64,000 bases of DNA. It comes from Sarcocystis neurona. Its lineage: Eukaryota; Apicomplexa; Conoidasida; Eucoccidiorida; Sarcocystidae. Shown here piece after piece: positions 28,801 through 43,809 of this stretch. Every line of letters starts with the position of its first letter. Within the stretch, counting starts at the first letter, position 1. Made by a program: the position numbers and the translations under genes. Location of the stretch: positions 3,611,600 to 3,675,599 of the forward strand of contig KL647289.1 of the NCBI GenBank assembly GCA_000727475.1, written 5' to 3'. Under the pieces are notes generated by a model that saw only the letters and a list, made by a program, of their open reading frames with translations, had not been told where the DNA came from and did not search any database.

Positions 28801-31800
28801 GTGCTCCATGGGTAGAAAAATCTCTCCAGACGCATGTAGATACGTCTACACAGGGATGCGGAAGAAGCACGAGGGAAATGCTGCACGCGTTTTTCAGTAG
28901 ACGTTTTTGAGGCACACACACGTGTAGGTAGAGAGACGCATACCGAAGCAGCACACATTCCATAGTCACTAGCAATGCAGTACCTGGTGGCATCTTCTCT
29001 GGACTGTCTTGACCGACTGCCACGATCTGCTTGCTTCGCAAGTCGACTGTCAGAACCCTGCCTGAGCGCATGTCATTTCGTGCCTGTGTATCTGACGTCG
29101 TATACACACTCGCGTATACACTTGAGTACTTGTGTGATTAGCTTAAAACAGACGTCCCCGTAAAGGTGTGTGTGTATGTGTACAAGTAGTGATCGTTTAC
29201 GCACTTTCGCCTCAATGTGCGCACGTGCATGTAAAATTTGTATATTGGAACCCGGTAGTGTGTGCGTGCCACCGTGCGTGAAGCGTAGACGTCACGCGGA
29301 TGCCGATCGTTTGCCTTTGCGGAAAAAAGTGCGCAGTCAGGTCTCTATATCTATATCAACGTGTACACATATCCGTGTATACATATACATATATATATAT
29401 ACATATACATATATATACATATATATGTATATATATATATATATGTATATACATACATGTACACATACATACGCAGATATGTACACATGGACATACACAC
29501 GTATACATGTGTACATGAACGTGTGTATGTAGACACATATACATAGACATGTAGCGATATAAACATCTGCATATATACGTGTACACATATACATTTACAC
29601 ATATGCATATACACATAATCATATACATATACGCATATACATATATACATATACATATACGCATATACGTCCATACATTTACATATACACATATACATAT
29701 ACACATAATCATATACATATATGCATATACACATGTACATATACATATACGCATATACGTACATACATTTACATATACACATATACATATACATATACAT
29801 ATACGCGTATACGTACATACATTTACATATACACATATACATATACACATATACATATACACATAATCATATATATATAGGCATATACGCATATACATAT
29901 ACGCATATACATACATACATATACATATACACATATATACGCAGACGCACCTACATAGACTTGTATACATATACACATGTACGTCTGCACATATACACAT
30001 ATATGTGCGTACACACAGGTCTTTTTCCACTCATATTGACGTATGTGTATCCACTAATAACTATATATGTGAGGTGATACAACAGGTACATGACCTATGT
30101 GTTTCCACCAGTATCTATATATGTGAGATGATACAACAAGTACACACGTGTGTGTCTGTGCGTGTCTGTCTACCTGTGCGTGTGTGTACGTGTGCGTGTG
30201 TGTGTGTATGTGTGTGTATGCCCTGCGTCCACTCCAGAGGGATATCGGGCTGCTTTGATGAAAGAACTGACTACTCACCTGCCGCTGCTGCAGTCGCGGC
30301 TGAAGCGGCTGCACGCCGCGTTTATGGCGGCCCAGCAAGCACCCCCAGGTTCTGCGATCTTTGATCTCATAATACAGCTCAACTATTTGGACATGCACTC
30401 CCGTCTCTCGGTTCTGCTGCGCTTCCCCTGCCATCTGCGAGGCTTCCAGTCCATGAGAGACTTGGCGCCGCAGGTAAGGCGCGCGCTGCTGTTGTTGCTG
30501 CAGGCCTTTCACGACCCCTTCTCGGTGCCAGCGGCGACAGCAGCAGCCGCGACGCAGGAGGAGGAGGGAGAAGGCGAAGAAATTCGTCTCCCCAAGAAAG
30601 ACAAAGTATCTCCTTTTTTCATCGAAGCCACGGAAACGGCGCTGCATCTTCTCAGTAGCGGCTACTGCCGCGCCTGCCCCGACGGAGAATGGAGCGATGA
30701 GGTTCAACAGGGAAGGTGCGGCATGTGCGGAGCTACGCGCGTGGGGTCCATTGCGATTCTCTCTCTGAACGGTAGGCGTTTATGTATCTACATCCGTCCA
30801 ACCACATATATATATATATGTAAGAAAAATACGAGGTTCACTATAAGCGCGTGTATATCTACAAATCCCTTCGAATACATGTGTTTAGATTCATTGTGGC
30901 CAAACCACTTTCTTCACTAATTTATATGTGCACACATTTGTGTGAAGAACACACTATGTCCGTCCGTTTATCGATATATAGACATATATATGCACCTCAG
31001 TAAATTAGTACGTACACATATGTATATATATATATATATTGGCTTGTGAGTAAACGACTGAGAGGAGCTCTGAGTATGTGTGAGAAAGAGAGAAGCCGTG
31101 CAGAAAGGAGAAAGCAGGTGTGAAGACCGGTGCCTGGATTGCCAATCAGAATCGCAGGAGGAGACAGAAGGATGCAGAGGGAAAGGAGTGACTTCGGAGA
31201 GTTGGGAGCCAAGATGCGGATAAGGACGAGGGGGCGGAAGTGTGTACATACACCAGGAAAGTGGTTGATTTGTCGCACATGCATATGCGTATAACATAGA
31301 GAGATTGACTTTTTCAAACTGAGGCAAAAATGACGTCAAAGGGAAGGGCCACTCTCCCCAGAAAGGAAAAGATAGACTGATAATGACCCGAGATATATCG
31401 GAATAAAGACAAGAATGAAAACCTGGGTGCCGGAAAGAGGGAGAGTACGTGCACCGTTACTTATTCATACGTGCCGTTTGACCTACACCTAAATCTATAC
31501 GCACGTTTATGCAAATATACGTATATATATCGAGATAGATAGATAGACAGATAGAAAGATAGATAGGCATATATATATATATACATATATATAGATGGAC
31601 TGCGTGGGTAAGAGGAGGAAAAGGCGTATACACAGAAGTGTACTTTATTTATGAAGTGGAAGAGTCAGAAGCAGAGAACCCCGACGCTTTTGCCGCCGTG
31701 AGGGCAGAAGGAAAGATCCGCAGGCCTCTTGACAACGTGGCAATAAGGACGAGCCCGCATAACGTCACCCACACAGGCCGGACGCTCGGCGGGTAGTAGT

Positions 31801-34800
31801 ATGAATAGACGATGAAAACAGGAGACAAAGAATCTTTTGGGCAACCTTAGCAGAAAAAAGAGGTCTTGCTGCTGGTAGCTGAACCGTTAACTAGTCTGTA
31901 TTCAAGAAAGGTAACTGACGCCATATACAGCTCTGATAGTGAAGAGTTACCTTAAGTAAAAACAGAGTAAACTACTTTTTTTCTACTGGCACACAACAAT
32001 AAATACATACATGCATACGTGTGGCTATGCATAATTTTGGATCTAGTAAAAGCTGAGAGAAGTCGATCTTCCTATGCAGAGCAGAGTATCAAGTTCCGTG
32101 TGCGGACGCAGATCGAGCTGGAATGGTACATCTCTCCTACAGCCATCTATATCACAGCACGCGATCTCCTCCATACGAAGAATCGGAAAGTCAAGCGTGC
32201 AGGTGTATATAGGGGCAGTCAAGTTGGGTCTCGCGCGGGGGCCGTCCGAACCAAAGTCACAGAATCTCATATACACATCACATTAATCCACAGAATATAG
32301 TAGCCCCACTCGTAAGGTCTACCTGTGTATACACGTAGAATGTGGACGTATATACCTGTATGTCTATCCTGGTGCGAAGCTGTACATACACGTAGTTGAC
32401 TGAGTGAACAGTAGCCCCACTCGTAAGGATATCTGTGTAGTGTAGACCTATATATATGTATGTATATGTGGATGCGGAGGTGTACACATGCACGTAGTCT
32501 ACTGACGTCGCCGTACATGAAAACGAGTGAAATACGGGAGGAGTAAGCTGCTAGTCATATCTCGTACACGAGGTGCATACAATTGATACTCCGGCTCCAC
32601 ACTCAGCATATACACGTGCCCCACACGCGTATCCCTGGATATACTTGTACGTGGATATGAAGACACGCACATCCCTGTAAGACTTAAAGAAGGACTTTTA
32701 CGTACACGTGAAAAACAAGTGAATAAACATAAATAGATTCGAGTGTATATGTATGTATACGTGTACGTATATGTGCGCCTGTGAAAAGCAAGAACGACAG
32801 AGAGAAAGAGACGAAGTCAGTGTAAGGAAACGAACGAATAGGTAAGGACACCGGCCACGCAGAAATCACCGGCGTTGCTTTGCGCAGAAACGCAACATCT
32901 GCGTGACTGCTCTCTTACTCCCCAATAGACTACCTCCACGAAGCAATGGTGAGGCACGCATATATATATATATGTATACGTGGAACGTGAGCTAAACTGA
33001 TAGATAGGGACCCCAGGCGAAAGGAGTAGGAGGGGAGATGCAAGGCGGAGAAACAAACGAAAATGGTCCATAGATAGGCAACGAAGGCGAATTATCTCCG
33101 TGAGCGGTGCCGCACGTCCGACTTACGTGGTGACAATCTTCGCTGACAGGCGTGCACCGGATAGAGAAACGGAGAGGGAAGCCTACAAATGCAGAAGGAG
33201 GGCGAAACAGAAAAAGAGAAAGAGAAACAAGTTGACGGGTGAAGGGATGCATGTAGTCGCGCATGAAGGAACCGGATCGCCACACGTTTCGTGCGCTGCC
33301 TGCGTGTCTACGCCCCTGGTCTACTAACGTGAACTCGTATAAACACGTGCGTATGACCATACACACCTGTGTGTAGCCAAAAAAGGAATGCAGCCCCACA
33401 GACTGTGTGAACAATTACAGGGCGGCTCTCTACAGATGGGCTAGACTTTCTTACGTGAAGCAGTGACGCTGGTGGGAAAATTCTGTATTTCTACGTGTAT
33501 GTGTTGAACCACTATGTGTCATACTTTACGCGTCAAAAACGGTTTTTACAGCTGTTCAGACATACCCACACCACCTAGGACCAACCACCAACTACTTATG
33601 CTAACTCCGTGCGGGCGAAACATAACAGGTGTATATTTTGACGATAACATATATAAATATATGGAGAGAGAGAGAGAGGCGACGAAAGGAACAGTTCGCG
33701 TTTGTGTCGCTCCGGAGCTCTCCTTATGCACGTGTGGAAAAAGCAACACCGCAGCTTCTCCCGCTTCTTCCTCTTCTTCTTAAACCCCACGTCTGCTTGA
33801 CGTCTCTTGATCATCTGTGCGTTTTGGCTCTCAAATTCAGCGTCCCCCGTTCTCTCGCTCATGTGCGCCCCGCTCGTTCCTGCAGAGCTGCTTGTTTCTT
33901 TCTACATTTCTCAGCTGCGCTGTCGTCGCACCTTGCTTCTGCTGCGTGGCCCTCTGCGATCTCTCCATGGAAATCTGATACTGCCCTGAGTCCGCCGGCT
34001 GCTGTCTCGTCCTTACCGCAGGTCTACTTTGGCATCGGCTTCTGCTGTTGGTCCTCCTGACTCGCTCGCTGCTGCGCTTCTATCTTGTTCTCCGACTGCC
34101 TGTGCTCCTTGTGTATAGTGTTGCTGTCCCCGAGCTACGCAACGGTGTCTCCGTGTTGTTATTTGTGCTGCTGCTGCAGATATCAGTCCAAGCGCTGATA
34201 CTCTACCCCCGCTCGGCTACTGGAAACATCGGGTCACGGAGGACTTCCTCCTGCGCGGTACATGCCACAGCTACCGGCAGCGTAACAGCAGTAGCAGAAG
34301 CCAAAGGGCAGCAGCCGAAGCCAAACAACAGCAATGGAGCAGAGGCGTAGACGGAAGAACATTAGCAGGACACCAGCAGTAGAGCCCCACTCTGTGCAAA
34401 CAAAGGAGAGGAGCAGACGCTGCAGTCGAGGCGACGTAAAAGCAGCATCCCATCTGCAATAATGTGCACCATACCGCTAGAAAAGGATCAAGCTCCTTCG
34501 TACATCCATATGATGTTTGTTTATACATATGCGTGAACTCATGCGAAAGAAATCTGTATTCACCTGTCCGTGTACACATTTTTATTACTTGCAGGTAGGT
34601 ATATACGTGTATATACATACATATGCACGTACACATACGCACCATATCTACAAGATACGTTACGGGTATATGTAACCGTACATAGACACATATCTGCCAA
34701 TAGTGCGTTAAGAGCTTTGACTGGGGTATCTAAATCTTTTTGCATTGTCAAATTTGTAGTCGTGCATTTATATCATAGTGTCTCTAGTGCTTCACCTACC

Positions 34801-37800
34801 AGGACCCTGCCTGCCTGTCTTTGATTCCGCAGGTGTACGCGTCTCCTTTTGTAAACCCTGCGTGTGTCGTATAATACGTGTAGACGCGTCTGCTCGTTTG
34901 CACGCCTCTGTTTGATACGGGAAGAGAAAAGAAAAATTCGACCACGAAGAAAAACGAATAAGTAAATGGGCCTCGTGTGGCACGGCAAAAGAAAAGGCAC
35001 ACCAGCGTCTTTCCGTAGGGCTGGATGTGCGTTCTATTTTAAGAAAATCCAGAAATAAGCGAAGAGGGATCCTTACTCTCCCAGGTTGCGCTTGTGATGC
35101 TTGCCACTCTTCGAGTCTTCCACTGTATATACACTGGCCGGAGCTAAACCCCGGCAGACACATACGAGTAGGTAACTGTCTGTGCGTGTATATATATACA
35201 TATATATATATATATGTATATGTGTATTAATATATGTGTGTCCGCATATGTATACGCAAAGAAACGTAAACGTATATATGTATATAGATACAATTTCATG
35301 TGTAGGCTTGTGTGTGTTTAACCTGCAGGATAGAATCAACCTACCCTTAGCAACAGTGACAGAGCAAACGGATGCGTTGTTTTTCTCCTGCGCTGCAAAC
35401 GAGAAGTGACAACCGCATTAGGATACAAGTTTCTGCGTTTTTGGCGGCGTACCTACTTCTCTAACTATCCATCCACTCTTATGTATAGACACGCATATAT
35501 ATATATGTATATGTATATATAACGATAAAGACGTGCTCTGTTCGACTGCGTCCCTGGTCTGTCCTGCACACGTTTGTACACATATACGAAAATGCGTCTT
35601 TCTCTGCGTTAGTGCTGGTGTAACTACGTGTATATGGGCCTACGCGTGTATGCTGCATAAGCATATATTCAGGTGTCTGGAGAGGTGTGGGTAGCACCTG
35701 AAGTACGCAGCAATACGTAGAGCTGCACTGCAGAGATACGTGCTTGTACATATATATATATATATGCATGGAATAAAAGGAGAAGTGCATAGCACATGAA
35801 TTACGCAGCAAAGGCAGATATTATCTGCAGGAATATTTATGCACAAGTCCACATGTATTACGACAAAAAGGATGTGCACGTGGACGAACAAACAGGCGAC
35901 CACACATACAGAATAGACACAGCTGGGTGTGAGCTGACCGCACCTTCCGTTGCATGTCTGGGGCCTGCAGTGAGTGCCGATGGGACTCGGAAAGCGCCAG
36001 GATTTTACGGAGTGGAACTCGACCACCACACGGACCTCGGTAAGTTACCCTGTGTGTGTGTACTTACGTGTGTGTGGTTGCTGCTTGTCGTCACGGCAGC
36101 AACTGCCGCAGCAGAGAGCAGGTGCCATTGGCGCACCAGGACTAGTAGTGTGTCGGGTTGCGCAGGTGCCGCAGGAGACAGCGGCTTCCTCCTCCGTCTT
36201 CTCTGCAGAGAAAAAAACAAAAGCGGGCTGACCGAGGCAGAGGGTGGGCGCGTCTTCAATGCGTCACGAACTGGATCCTACTACAGTTATTTCTATATGA
36301 GAGGCGTATATCAGGGTGTACGTCCAAATGTGGTAGTATACACGTGCAGATATCAACCCCAAGTGTAAAGACAGGCCCTGCTGGATATGCACGCGTAGAG
36401 CCACATGCGTCTGCACTTTAGCGGCAGCCTGAAAAAGGTGAAGTCGCCAAACGGACGGGCAAACAATCCTTCGCAAGTGTGGAGATGTATAAGGTGCGGG
36501 GCGATAAATGTAGACAGCGGTGCGCGTGACCGTGCTGAAAAATTGCGCTTCACAACCCCAAGTTTCCATCAAGCACAGACTTCACCGTCAGTAAGACTCC
36601 AGTTCTCTTGGGCTACACGTACAACCTGACACATACATAGGCAAATTCTCGATGGTCTTTGTGGAATCGCTGTATCCGCGGTATCCCCAGTGCAAAAGCT
36701 TCTGCAGCAGTCCACAGGTACGGTGCAGAAATACGGGTAGGGTAGGCCTTCAGGCCGCGAGGCGACCAGGTGTATACCTCTGCGGATATCTCTGTGTTGT
36801 GCCTTGTCGCCTTGAGCCTCACTGTAGCGTCTCAGGATTTGGTTGGACAGCAGCTAGCTATTCACGTGTGTAGGAGCAACTGTTGTAAACGAACATATGC
36901 AGCTGTGCAATAACAGGGTCGCTTCACAGGAGTGGCTGTACGCGTGTCGTTGCGACGGTGGCGATGACGAGAAGAAAAGGTAAAAGTTCTTGCTGAGGTT
37001 TCTCTGGTTCGGGTGGTTGGCAAGCGTGACCGGTGTTGAGGATATCTGCAACGAGGAATCTGCGTTTTTGCGGTGTATCCGCGGCGTGTCAAGCAATTTT
37101 ACACGCGTCTGCGTATGTAGATGTTTACTCGTGCGCGTGCTTATGTGTGTGCGTGCGTGTGCTGGCCAGTTTCCGTACGTGGGAGTCCGTCGTCTTTCTT
37201 TCCAGCCCAGTGTAAACTTTCGTGCGCCGGCAAGCGGACGCAGGCACACGTGCATGGGGTGGGGCGGCTTCTGTGTCGGAAAAGACTTCACACACATCCA
37301 GCCCCATCACCTTCTGTTTTCCACCTGTGTCTCCTGCGTATATACGACTATGTCTGCATGCGTCGGAGCAATGTACACGGATGCGTGGGCACACAGGTAT
37401 TCAAGAGAGATATACAGAGTCAAGGATACTTGTGCCGCATTACGTGTTATTGTACGCACTGACGTGTCAGCATGCCCTTTACTCACATGCATCGCGACGT
37501 ACACGCACGCATTTCTACAGACGCCAAGATAGCATGTGAGTGTGCAGCTGTGCTGCGATTGCTCCAGATTTGCCTCCGCAGCTCTCCGAGTCCTTCGCGA
37601 CCTACGGAAGAGAGTGTATTCGAACAAAGCAGATCGAGGAACTGAGGCCGCTGTTTGGCCAAGAAGGTTTAGGCATGCAGTGCCCCTCGGCTTCACCTTT
37701 GGCGATGAACTGCGTTGGTCATCTTTCATTCGTAGAAGCCGCTCCCGTCCTCGTCGCCTCTGACCTGTTGCTGCAGCATCTCTACGGAGCCTGTGCAGAA

Positions 37801-38997
37801 GGTCAGACTCGTCGGCTGTGAATCCCGTCCAAGCCGTCTGCGGACACACAGATATATGTGGATTAATGTGTACACGCGGCCGCACACGGCCACAGGGAGG
37901 GACACCTGCACATACACGCAAACCTGTACGCCTATCTATACATACGTAGTGGGCAGTGATATACATAGGTGTGTGGATGTGTGTTTGTGTGTGTGTGTCT
38001 GTGTGTGTCTGTGTCTGTGTCTGTGTCTGTATGTCTACGTTGGAGGTACTAGTTGTTGCTCCGAGTTAGTGTTGCGACACTCTTAGAAAGTACCTGCCGG
38101 ACTTGAAACTCGAACAGGCTTGCAGCTACGAAAATATCTAACGACATACACGCGTGTGTATTCACATGTATGTAGACCGTTGCGCGGATACGTATGCACT
38201 TGAAGGAACACGTCTTTGGTTATATACGTATATATATATATGGACATACATATTCACGTGTGTGTATACCTAAAACAAGGAGGCTTCAAGTTGGGCAGAT
38301 GGCGACGCTTTCAGTGGAGTTTCCTGGGATCACGTTCTATCGGAGCTGCTGCTGTAGCGCACCTGCGGTGCACGGTTGAAAGATAAGCATTTCCACATAG
38401 GCAGTGCTTGGCAGCTTTTTAGCTACAAACATATATGTATATATACATATCTAAATAGAATATGCATGCGTCTGTATAGGTTTATACGTATATCTTGACA
38501 CATGTGATTATACCACGACTTTCCCAAAATTTACCTCCTTCTTCGATATGCCGCCGTACCTGCAGAGCACGAGACAAAGGCTACGCTCCGTGTACACCGA
38601 AACGTAAGGGTAGTCGAATACCTAAATATAAAGCAAGCAACGTCTGTTGTGTAACGTTTTGAAGTAGTGTACGTGTGCACACCTATATATATGGACAGCT
38701 ATGTATATAGGTAGACGTATATGGGCGTGCACGAGTATGCGTGTACGAAGCAGTACGCGGCACCGTGCGAGGGGACCCTTGTATGAAACCAACAGTTTTC
38801 CTCTGAATATACCTATGACTGCTTGTATGCAGTGAGCTTACGGAAGGAGCTCCACCGTCGCTCGCCACAGGTCGATGTGCCAATAGAATCACATAGAACA
38901 CGTGCCTGTATATGTTGGTGTCGATTTGTATGGGCGACACTACTCATGTACATTCACATCCATATATATATATATATGTACATATACGTATATGTGA

Positions 38998-39031
<34 letters not shown>

Positions 39032-42000
39032 CGTACGTGTATGCCTTGTGTCGATAGAACTGGTGTTCGTGCGTGCACGTCCGTACACGAAGGAGTAGAG
39101 ACTTGTGGCTCGAATTGGGGACGCCGATGGCTCTACGCTTGCAGGCAGCGGCAGAACGAAAACTGAAACAGATTGTAGGCCGGCTGCTATGTATGCTCGC
39201 ATATATGCAAATATCTCTATACACTGAGAGGGATAAACATATACATATGTATATATATATATATGTATATGTGTATGTGGTAAAGGGGTTGAGCAAGGTA
39301 AGAAGCAAAAACGCTTGCTTTCTACGTTCTCGCGCACTTGCACAAATATAAATGTCTGTGCGTGTTCTATGCAAGGATATATGTGGAAAAGCCGCCTTTT
39401 CGGGGAGGCGCCTGCTACGTACAAGACAAGAGGAGTGGGTGAAGAATGATCAACACCGACGCATCGCACGTCTGCTTCTGCGCCTCTGTATGTGCGTACA
39501 TCTGCACTGGTTGATGGAACTGTGAATACTTGAATATCCCCTTGTACGCAGGCAGATGTATACTCACTCAGACGTTTACGAATACTGGCAGATAGATATA
39601 TATACATATATATATGTATATATATATACATATATATATCTCCCCCAGCTGGCTTGTTTGTGTTGCCGCTCCCAGTGCAGAGAGGACACCAGTGGACGTC
39701 TGAGGTACCGCTGCATACATATATGTATATATATATATATGAATATGTGTATAGAGATATACTTAAATAGACGGCTAGAGGGAGAGGCATTCAGCTAGAC
39801 GGGCACGTACATTGATAAGTCATTGGGGATAGAGTCTGTGGCTGTACAAATATATAGAGAGAGAGGGAGACAGAGACAGAGATATATATATATAGTGATA
39901 TGTGTCCCCCTGAAGTGCGATTGGATATGCTTGGGGTTATGCACCACTGATGGTTTGCATGCAGTGAAACCGTCGAAGATTGTGACCGAGTGTCTGGAGC
40001 AGGACAAGGAGCTTCTGGGTTTCCGCCGGCTGCGCTCCGTCCAGCCCCTTGGACGCACACGTTTACACCTGATTCTCTACGAGTTGATCCTTCCAAGTGA
40101 GATATTTTGCTGAGTTTCTTTTCTTTTCAAAAAATTGCTCCTGCGTCAGTCCTGGTGCGCAACGTCTTCTGGGCACGCTTTCTTTTGACTGCAGATCTGT
40201 TTGATCTCCACGCCTTGGTCACTTAGTTCTACATGTTTTTGTCGCCTTTTGCGACGCGACGGTCGCGCGCTCCTCCCTCCTTCTCGCAGAGACGTGTTTC
40301 CCCATGCAAGGCAAACCCGTCCACAGTGCTTGTTGGTTGCCCGGCTGCTGCTCTTGCTATGGCAAGCATTATTTCTTCGTTAGAAAGACCGATGTTTTCG
40401 GTATGGTACTACGCACCGTGCCTCCTAGACTGCTCTGGCTAGTATCTCCCAGTTGTCCCTTGGCGTCCTTTGAACCTTCTGCCCGTATTTTTGAGGTCCC
40501 TTCTGCAGCACGATGTATTTTTTATGTAGTACGAAGAGAACAACAGTAGCGCTGGGAGCAGCAGCCAAGGGCGCATCTAGATAAGAAACTGGAGACCGAT
40601 TGTTAAAAAGGTAGTCCGACGAAGAAGGAAGCAAGGAAAGAAGAAAAACGAGACAAGCCGGAAAAAGGAGAGGTAGTGCTTAAAAAGACAGCCTGCAAGT
40701 GGTGCGAAGTGGGGAAGGGTTGTATTGGGCAACGTACTCGGGTCCGAAAGACCTTTCCGAAGAACAATGTTTTCGACAGGAGGTGGTACACCACCCAGGG
40801 CAGTCGTAAATGTGATACTGCTGGGCAAAGTGAAAACCTGGTGCAGTCAAGCTGATATTCTCAGTAGGCTCCTGTCACGTTGAGCTGCACTTTTCAAAGT
40901 CGCTTTTAAGTAATGAAGGGCCAGAGGGTGTGTCTGAGAATAGCACTGTCGAAAGAACGAGATTTTTAATCTTGCGTGAAGTGTCACCAGAAGTGACAGT
41001 ACACACTGATGATCTAGAAAGCATGTAGTAAAAGTTAAAGTACTCGCCGTCATAAGGAGGGCCAGCTGTTGTGGCAAAACTAGTAAGAGAACTACTTTTA
41101 GTAGCAGCAATATGGAAAATTAGCAGTAGTAGGAGTTGTTGAGGTGCTGACACTCGCAGTGACCGTGATATTAATCGTCCTCGTAGTGGTAGCAGTAGTA
41201 GGGGTAGTAGTAGAAATAGTACTAGTAGTAGTAGTAGTAGTAGTAGAAATAGTAGTAGAATTAGTAGTAGTAGTAGTAGTAGTAGATATAGTAGCAGTAG
41301 TAGTAGTAGATATAGTAGCAGTAGTAGTAGCGGAAAGAGTAGCAGTAGTAGTAGTGGTAGTAGTAGAAACAGTAGTAGTAGTAGCAGTAGTAGTAGTAGT
41401 AGCAGTAGCAGTAGTAGTAGCAGTAGTAGAAATAGTAGCAGTAATAATAGTAGAAGGAGTACTAGTAGTAGTAGTAGAAAGAGTAGCAGTAGTAATTGTA
41501 GAAGTAGCAGTAGCAGTAGCAGTAGTAGTATAGTGGTATAAATAGTAGTAGTAGTAGTAGTAGTAGTACGAGTTGTCGAAAGAGTAGCAATCCTGCCGCA
41601 CCGGTAACATTCTGATGTAGTTGCTTCCAATTCTGAGGCGAGGGCTGAAGAGACTCCCCCTGTCGTTCGGTTTTGACGAACTTGGGGCAACAAATACGTG
41701 GAGTTTGGTCTCATCGCTGTACTGGCTGGACGCAGTAATGGCTCCACTGGTGTAAGTACACCCCGGAGCTACGTAGACAGGGCAGTCTCTTTCGGCGAAG
41801 TGAACGCGTGTGCTGGAGCTTGCTTCTGGTTAGCACGACTCACAGCTTGCTTCTGGTTGGCACGACTCAGGAATAGAGCGAGACGCCAAGTGCTTGTCGG
41901 AATCTACGCCCTTTCACATGCGCATTTATCTCAATATGGGTAAATACACAAACAAACGATCTACAGCATCCTGTCACACATGTGCTGATCTACGTATACG

Positions 42001-43777
42001 ATAAAAGCATATATGAGTACACCTACATGTGTGTGCGTCCATGCGCATATATATATATATGTGTATTTTTTCGTGTATATCTAGGGATATCAGCTGTTCT
42101 GTGCACTTGGGTGTACTAATGTCCGTCCACGCAGCGCACAGTCCATGAGCACATATACACAGGTGTGCTTATGTGTACTTCCTTTCTCCGCATTCCACAC
42201 AGATGCCTGCATATGCCTGCTTACTCTAGAGAAATACAAAAAGAGAGGGGAGACAGAGACGGAGAACTCGACAGTCCACGTTTGAAACGTTAGAGGCTCC
42301 GTGAGCGTCTACGGTGTCTCTGTGCTGATAAGGTGCTCGTTTTCGAGCACCTTTCATACACGAGTATGACGCTTGTTTACACAGACAGCTAAAAAATGGA
42401 TGCAGGTCCCTCGGAACCGTTTCTTCAAACGCTAGTAGGTGCGAAGGCCACGTTTCAGGAGATGCCCCCGGGTCCCATAATCTTCGCGGTTCTGGACATG
42501 GTATCGTCAGGTACTTCATTCTACGTGCAGATATCTGTTTTTACATGCTGCATAATCTTCACCGCTATATACACATGCGTCTATATAGGAGGAGAGAGCG
42601 AGGGAGAGACACTTACGCCACCACCAACACGTAAGTGTATGTATCTGTATATTTGTATACATGTATGCCTATATATATATATATATATATATATTTATGT
42701 TTATACATTAATATATCTAGTACATGTACATACATGTGTTTACATATGTATACATATATGCGCACCTACACATACACGTATACATGTACACCTGCGTTGT
42801 CACGTTCAGGTAGGTATGTAGAGATGTATACGTGGTTTGGGTGTGCACAGGTGTATATCAGCATCGTACGAGTACACCCACAAATACGTACGTGCACTCA
42901 TATACATATTTGTATCACGTGCACGTGTGTCTTCTGCCTGTATCGATTACATGTGTAGACATGCAACAGTATGCCTGAAGTTAAAATCTACAGTCACCGC
43001 AATGTTGTTGGTTCTCAAGCGTTTTGCTAACAGCGCCGGAATGCAGCCCGTCGACAATCTCCACTCCGTATCCGTTCCTCGTTGCACACTGCCGCTGCAG
43101 AGAGGATAAGAGGCGTACCTTCTGGCGCACGTGTGTGAGACTTGCGAGATTTCCTCTCTGTTGCATAAGACACACAGAGACGCAACTGTTGTTTCTTCTG
43201 GCGTCTTGGAACAACTGCTGTTGATACGGCCCACATGTATACACAAAGTGTCACTCATCTTTGCTCGTTATATCTCTTTTTATAGAGAACCCGTGCAATA
43301 CATACCTTCGCACTTTCGGCAGGGTACTGCTCGGGAGGTTCCCCAGCTGCGTACCGGTCGTTAGTCTTTTCGACTTCACAGCGATGCTTTCAGGAAGAAT
43401 GTCGAGGACGCGCTTTGTGGCTCGTGGGATAAACCTGCGCATGCAATGCAGCGATTCAACGAGCAGACTGCAGGACGTCCCTCCACTTTTTCTTCTGCTG
43501 CTGACTTACATCTTTATCAGGAACTTCTAGCTACGTCAGGCAGCACTGAACGGCCCCGCCGTTAAAACATATTTACGCATCAGCCTAGACGCGTCGTGTT
43601 TCAGTGTGTGTATGTATAAAGGCATCTGATGACATGCAAAATAAATTTAGTACGGAGGGTACACATACACGCGCGTGTGTGCATTCATTCAGAAGCATGT
43701 ACATACTTCAGTAGTCGTCCTTATGTGTTGTGTGATGTCCTATAAGCAAACATACGTGCACGTCCATAAACGTTTGC

Positions 43778-43809
<32 letters not shown>

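Noticed and set aside
28775..29107. Minus-strand frame reading [20 protein letters not shown]
   Set aside because: Looks coding, but stands alone on the minus strand with no flanking exons. The plus frame is also open and fits the local gene only loosely.
29337..30077. Tyr/His/Ile-rich frames up to 224 residues
   Set aside because: CATATA array; no codon bias or splice signals.
40875..41747. 290-residue Leu-rich minus frame and Val/Thr-rich frames over the AGT array
   Set aside because: Low-complexity translation of the repeat. The ends overlap plus-strand exons with better splice and phase support.
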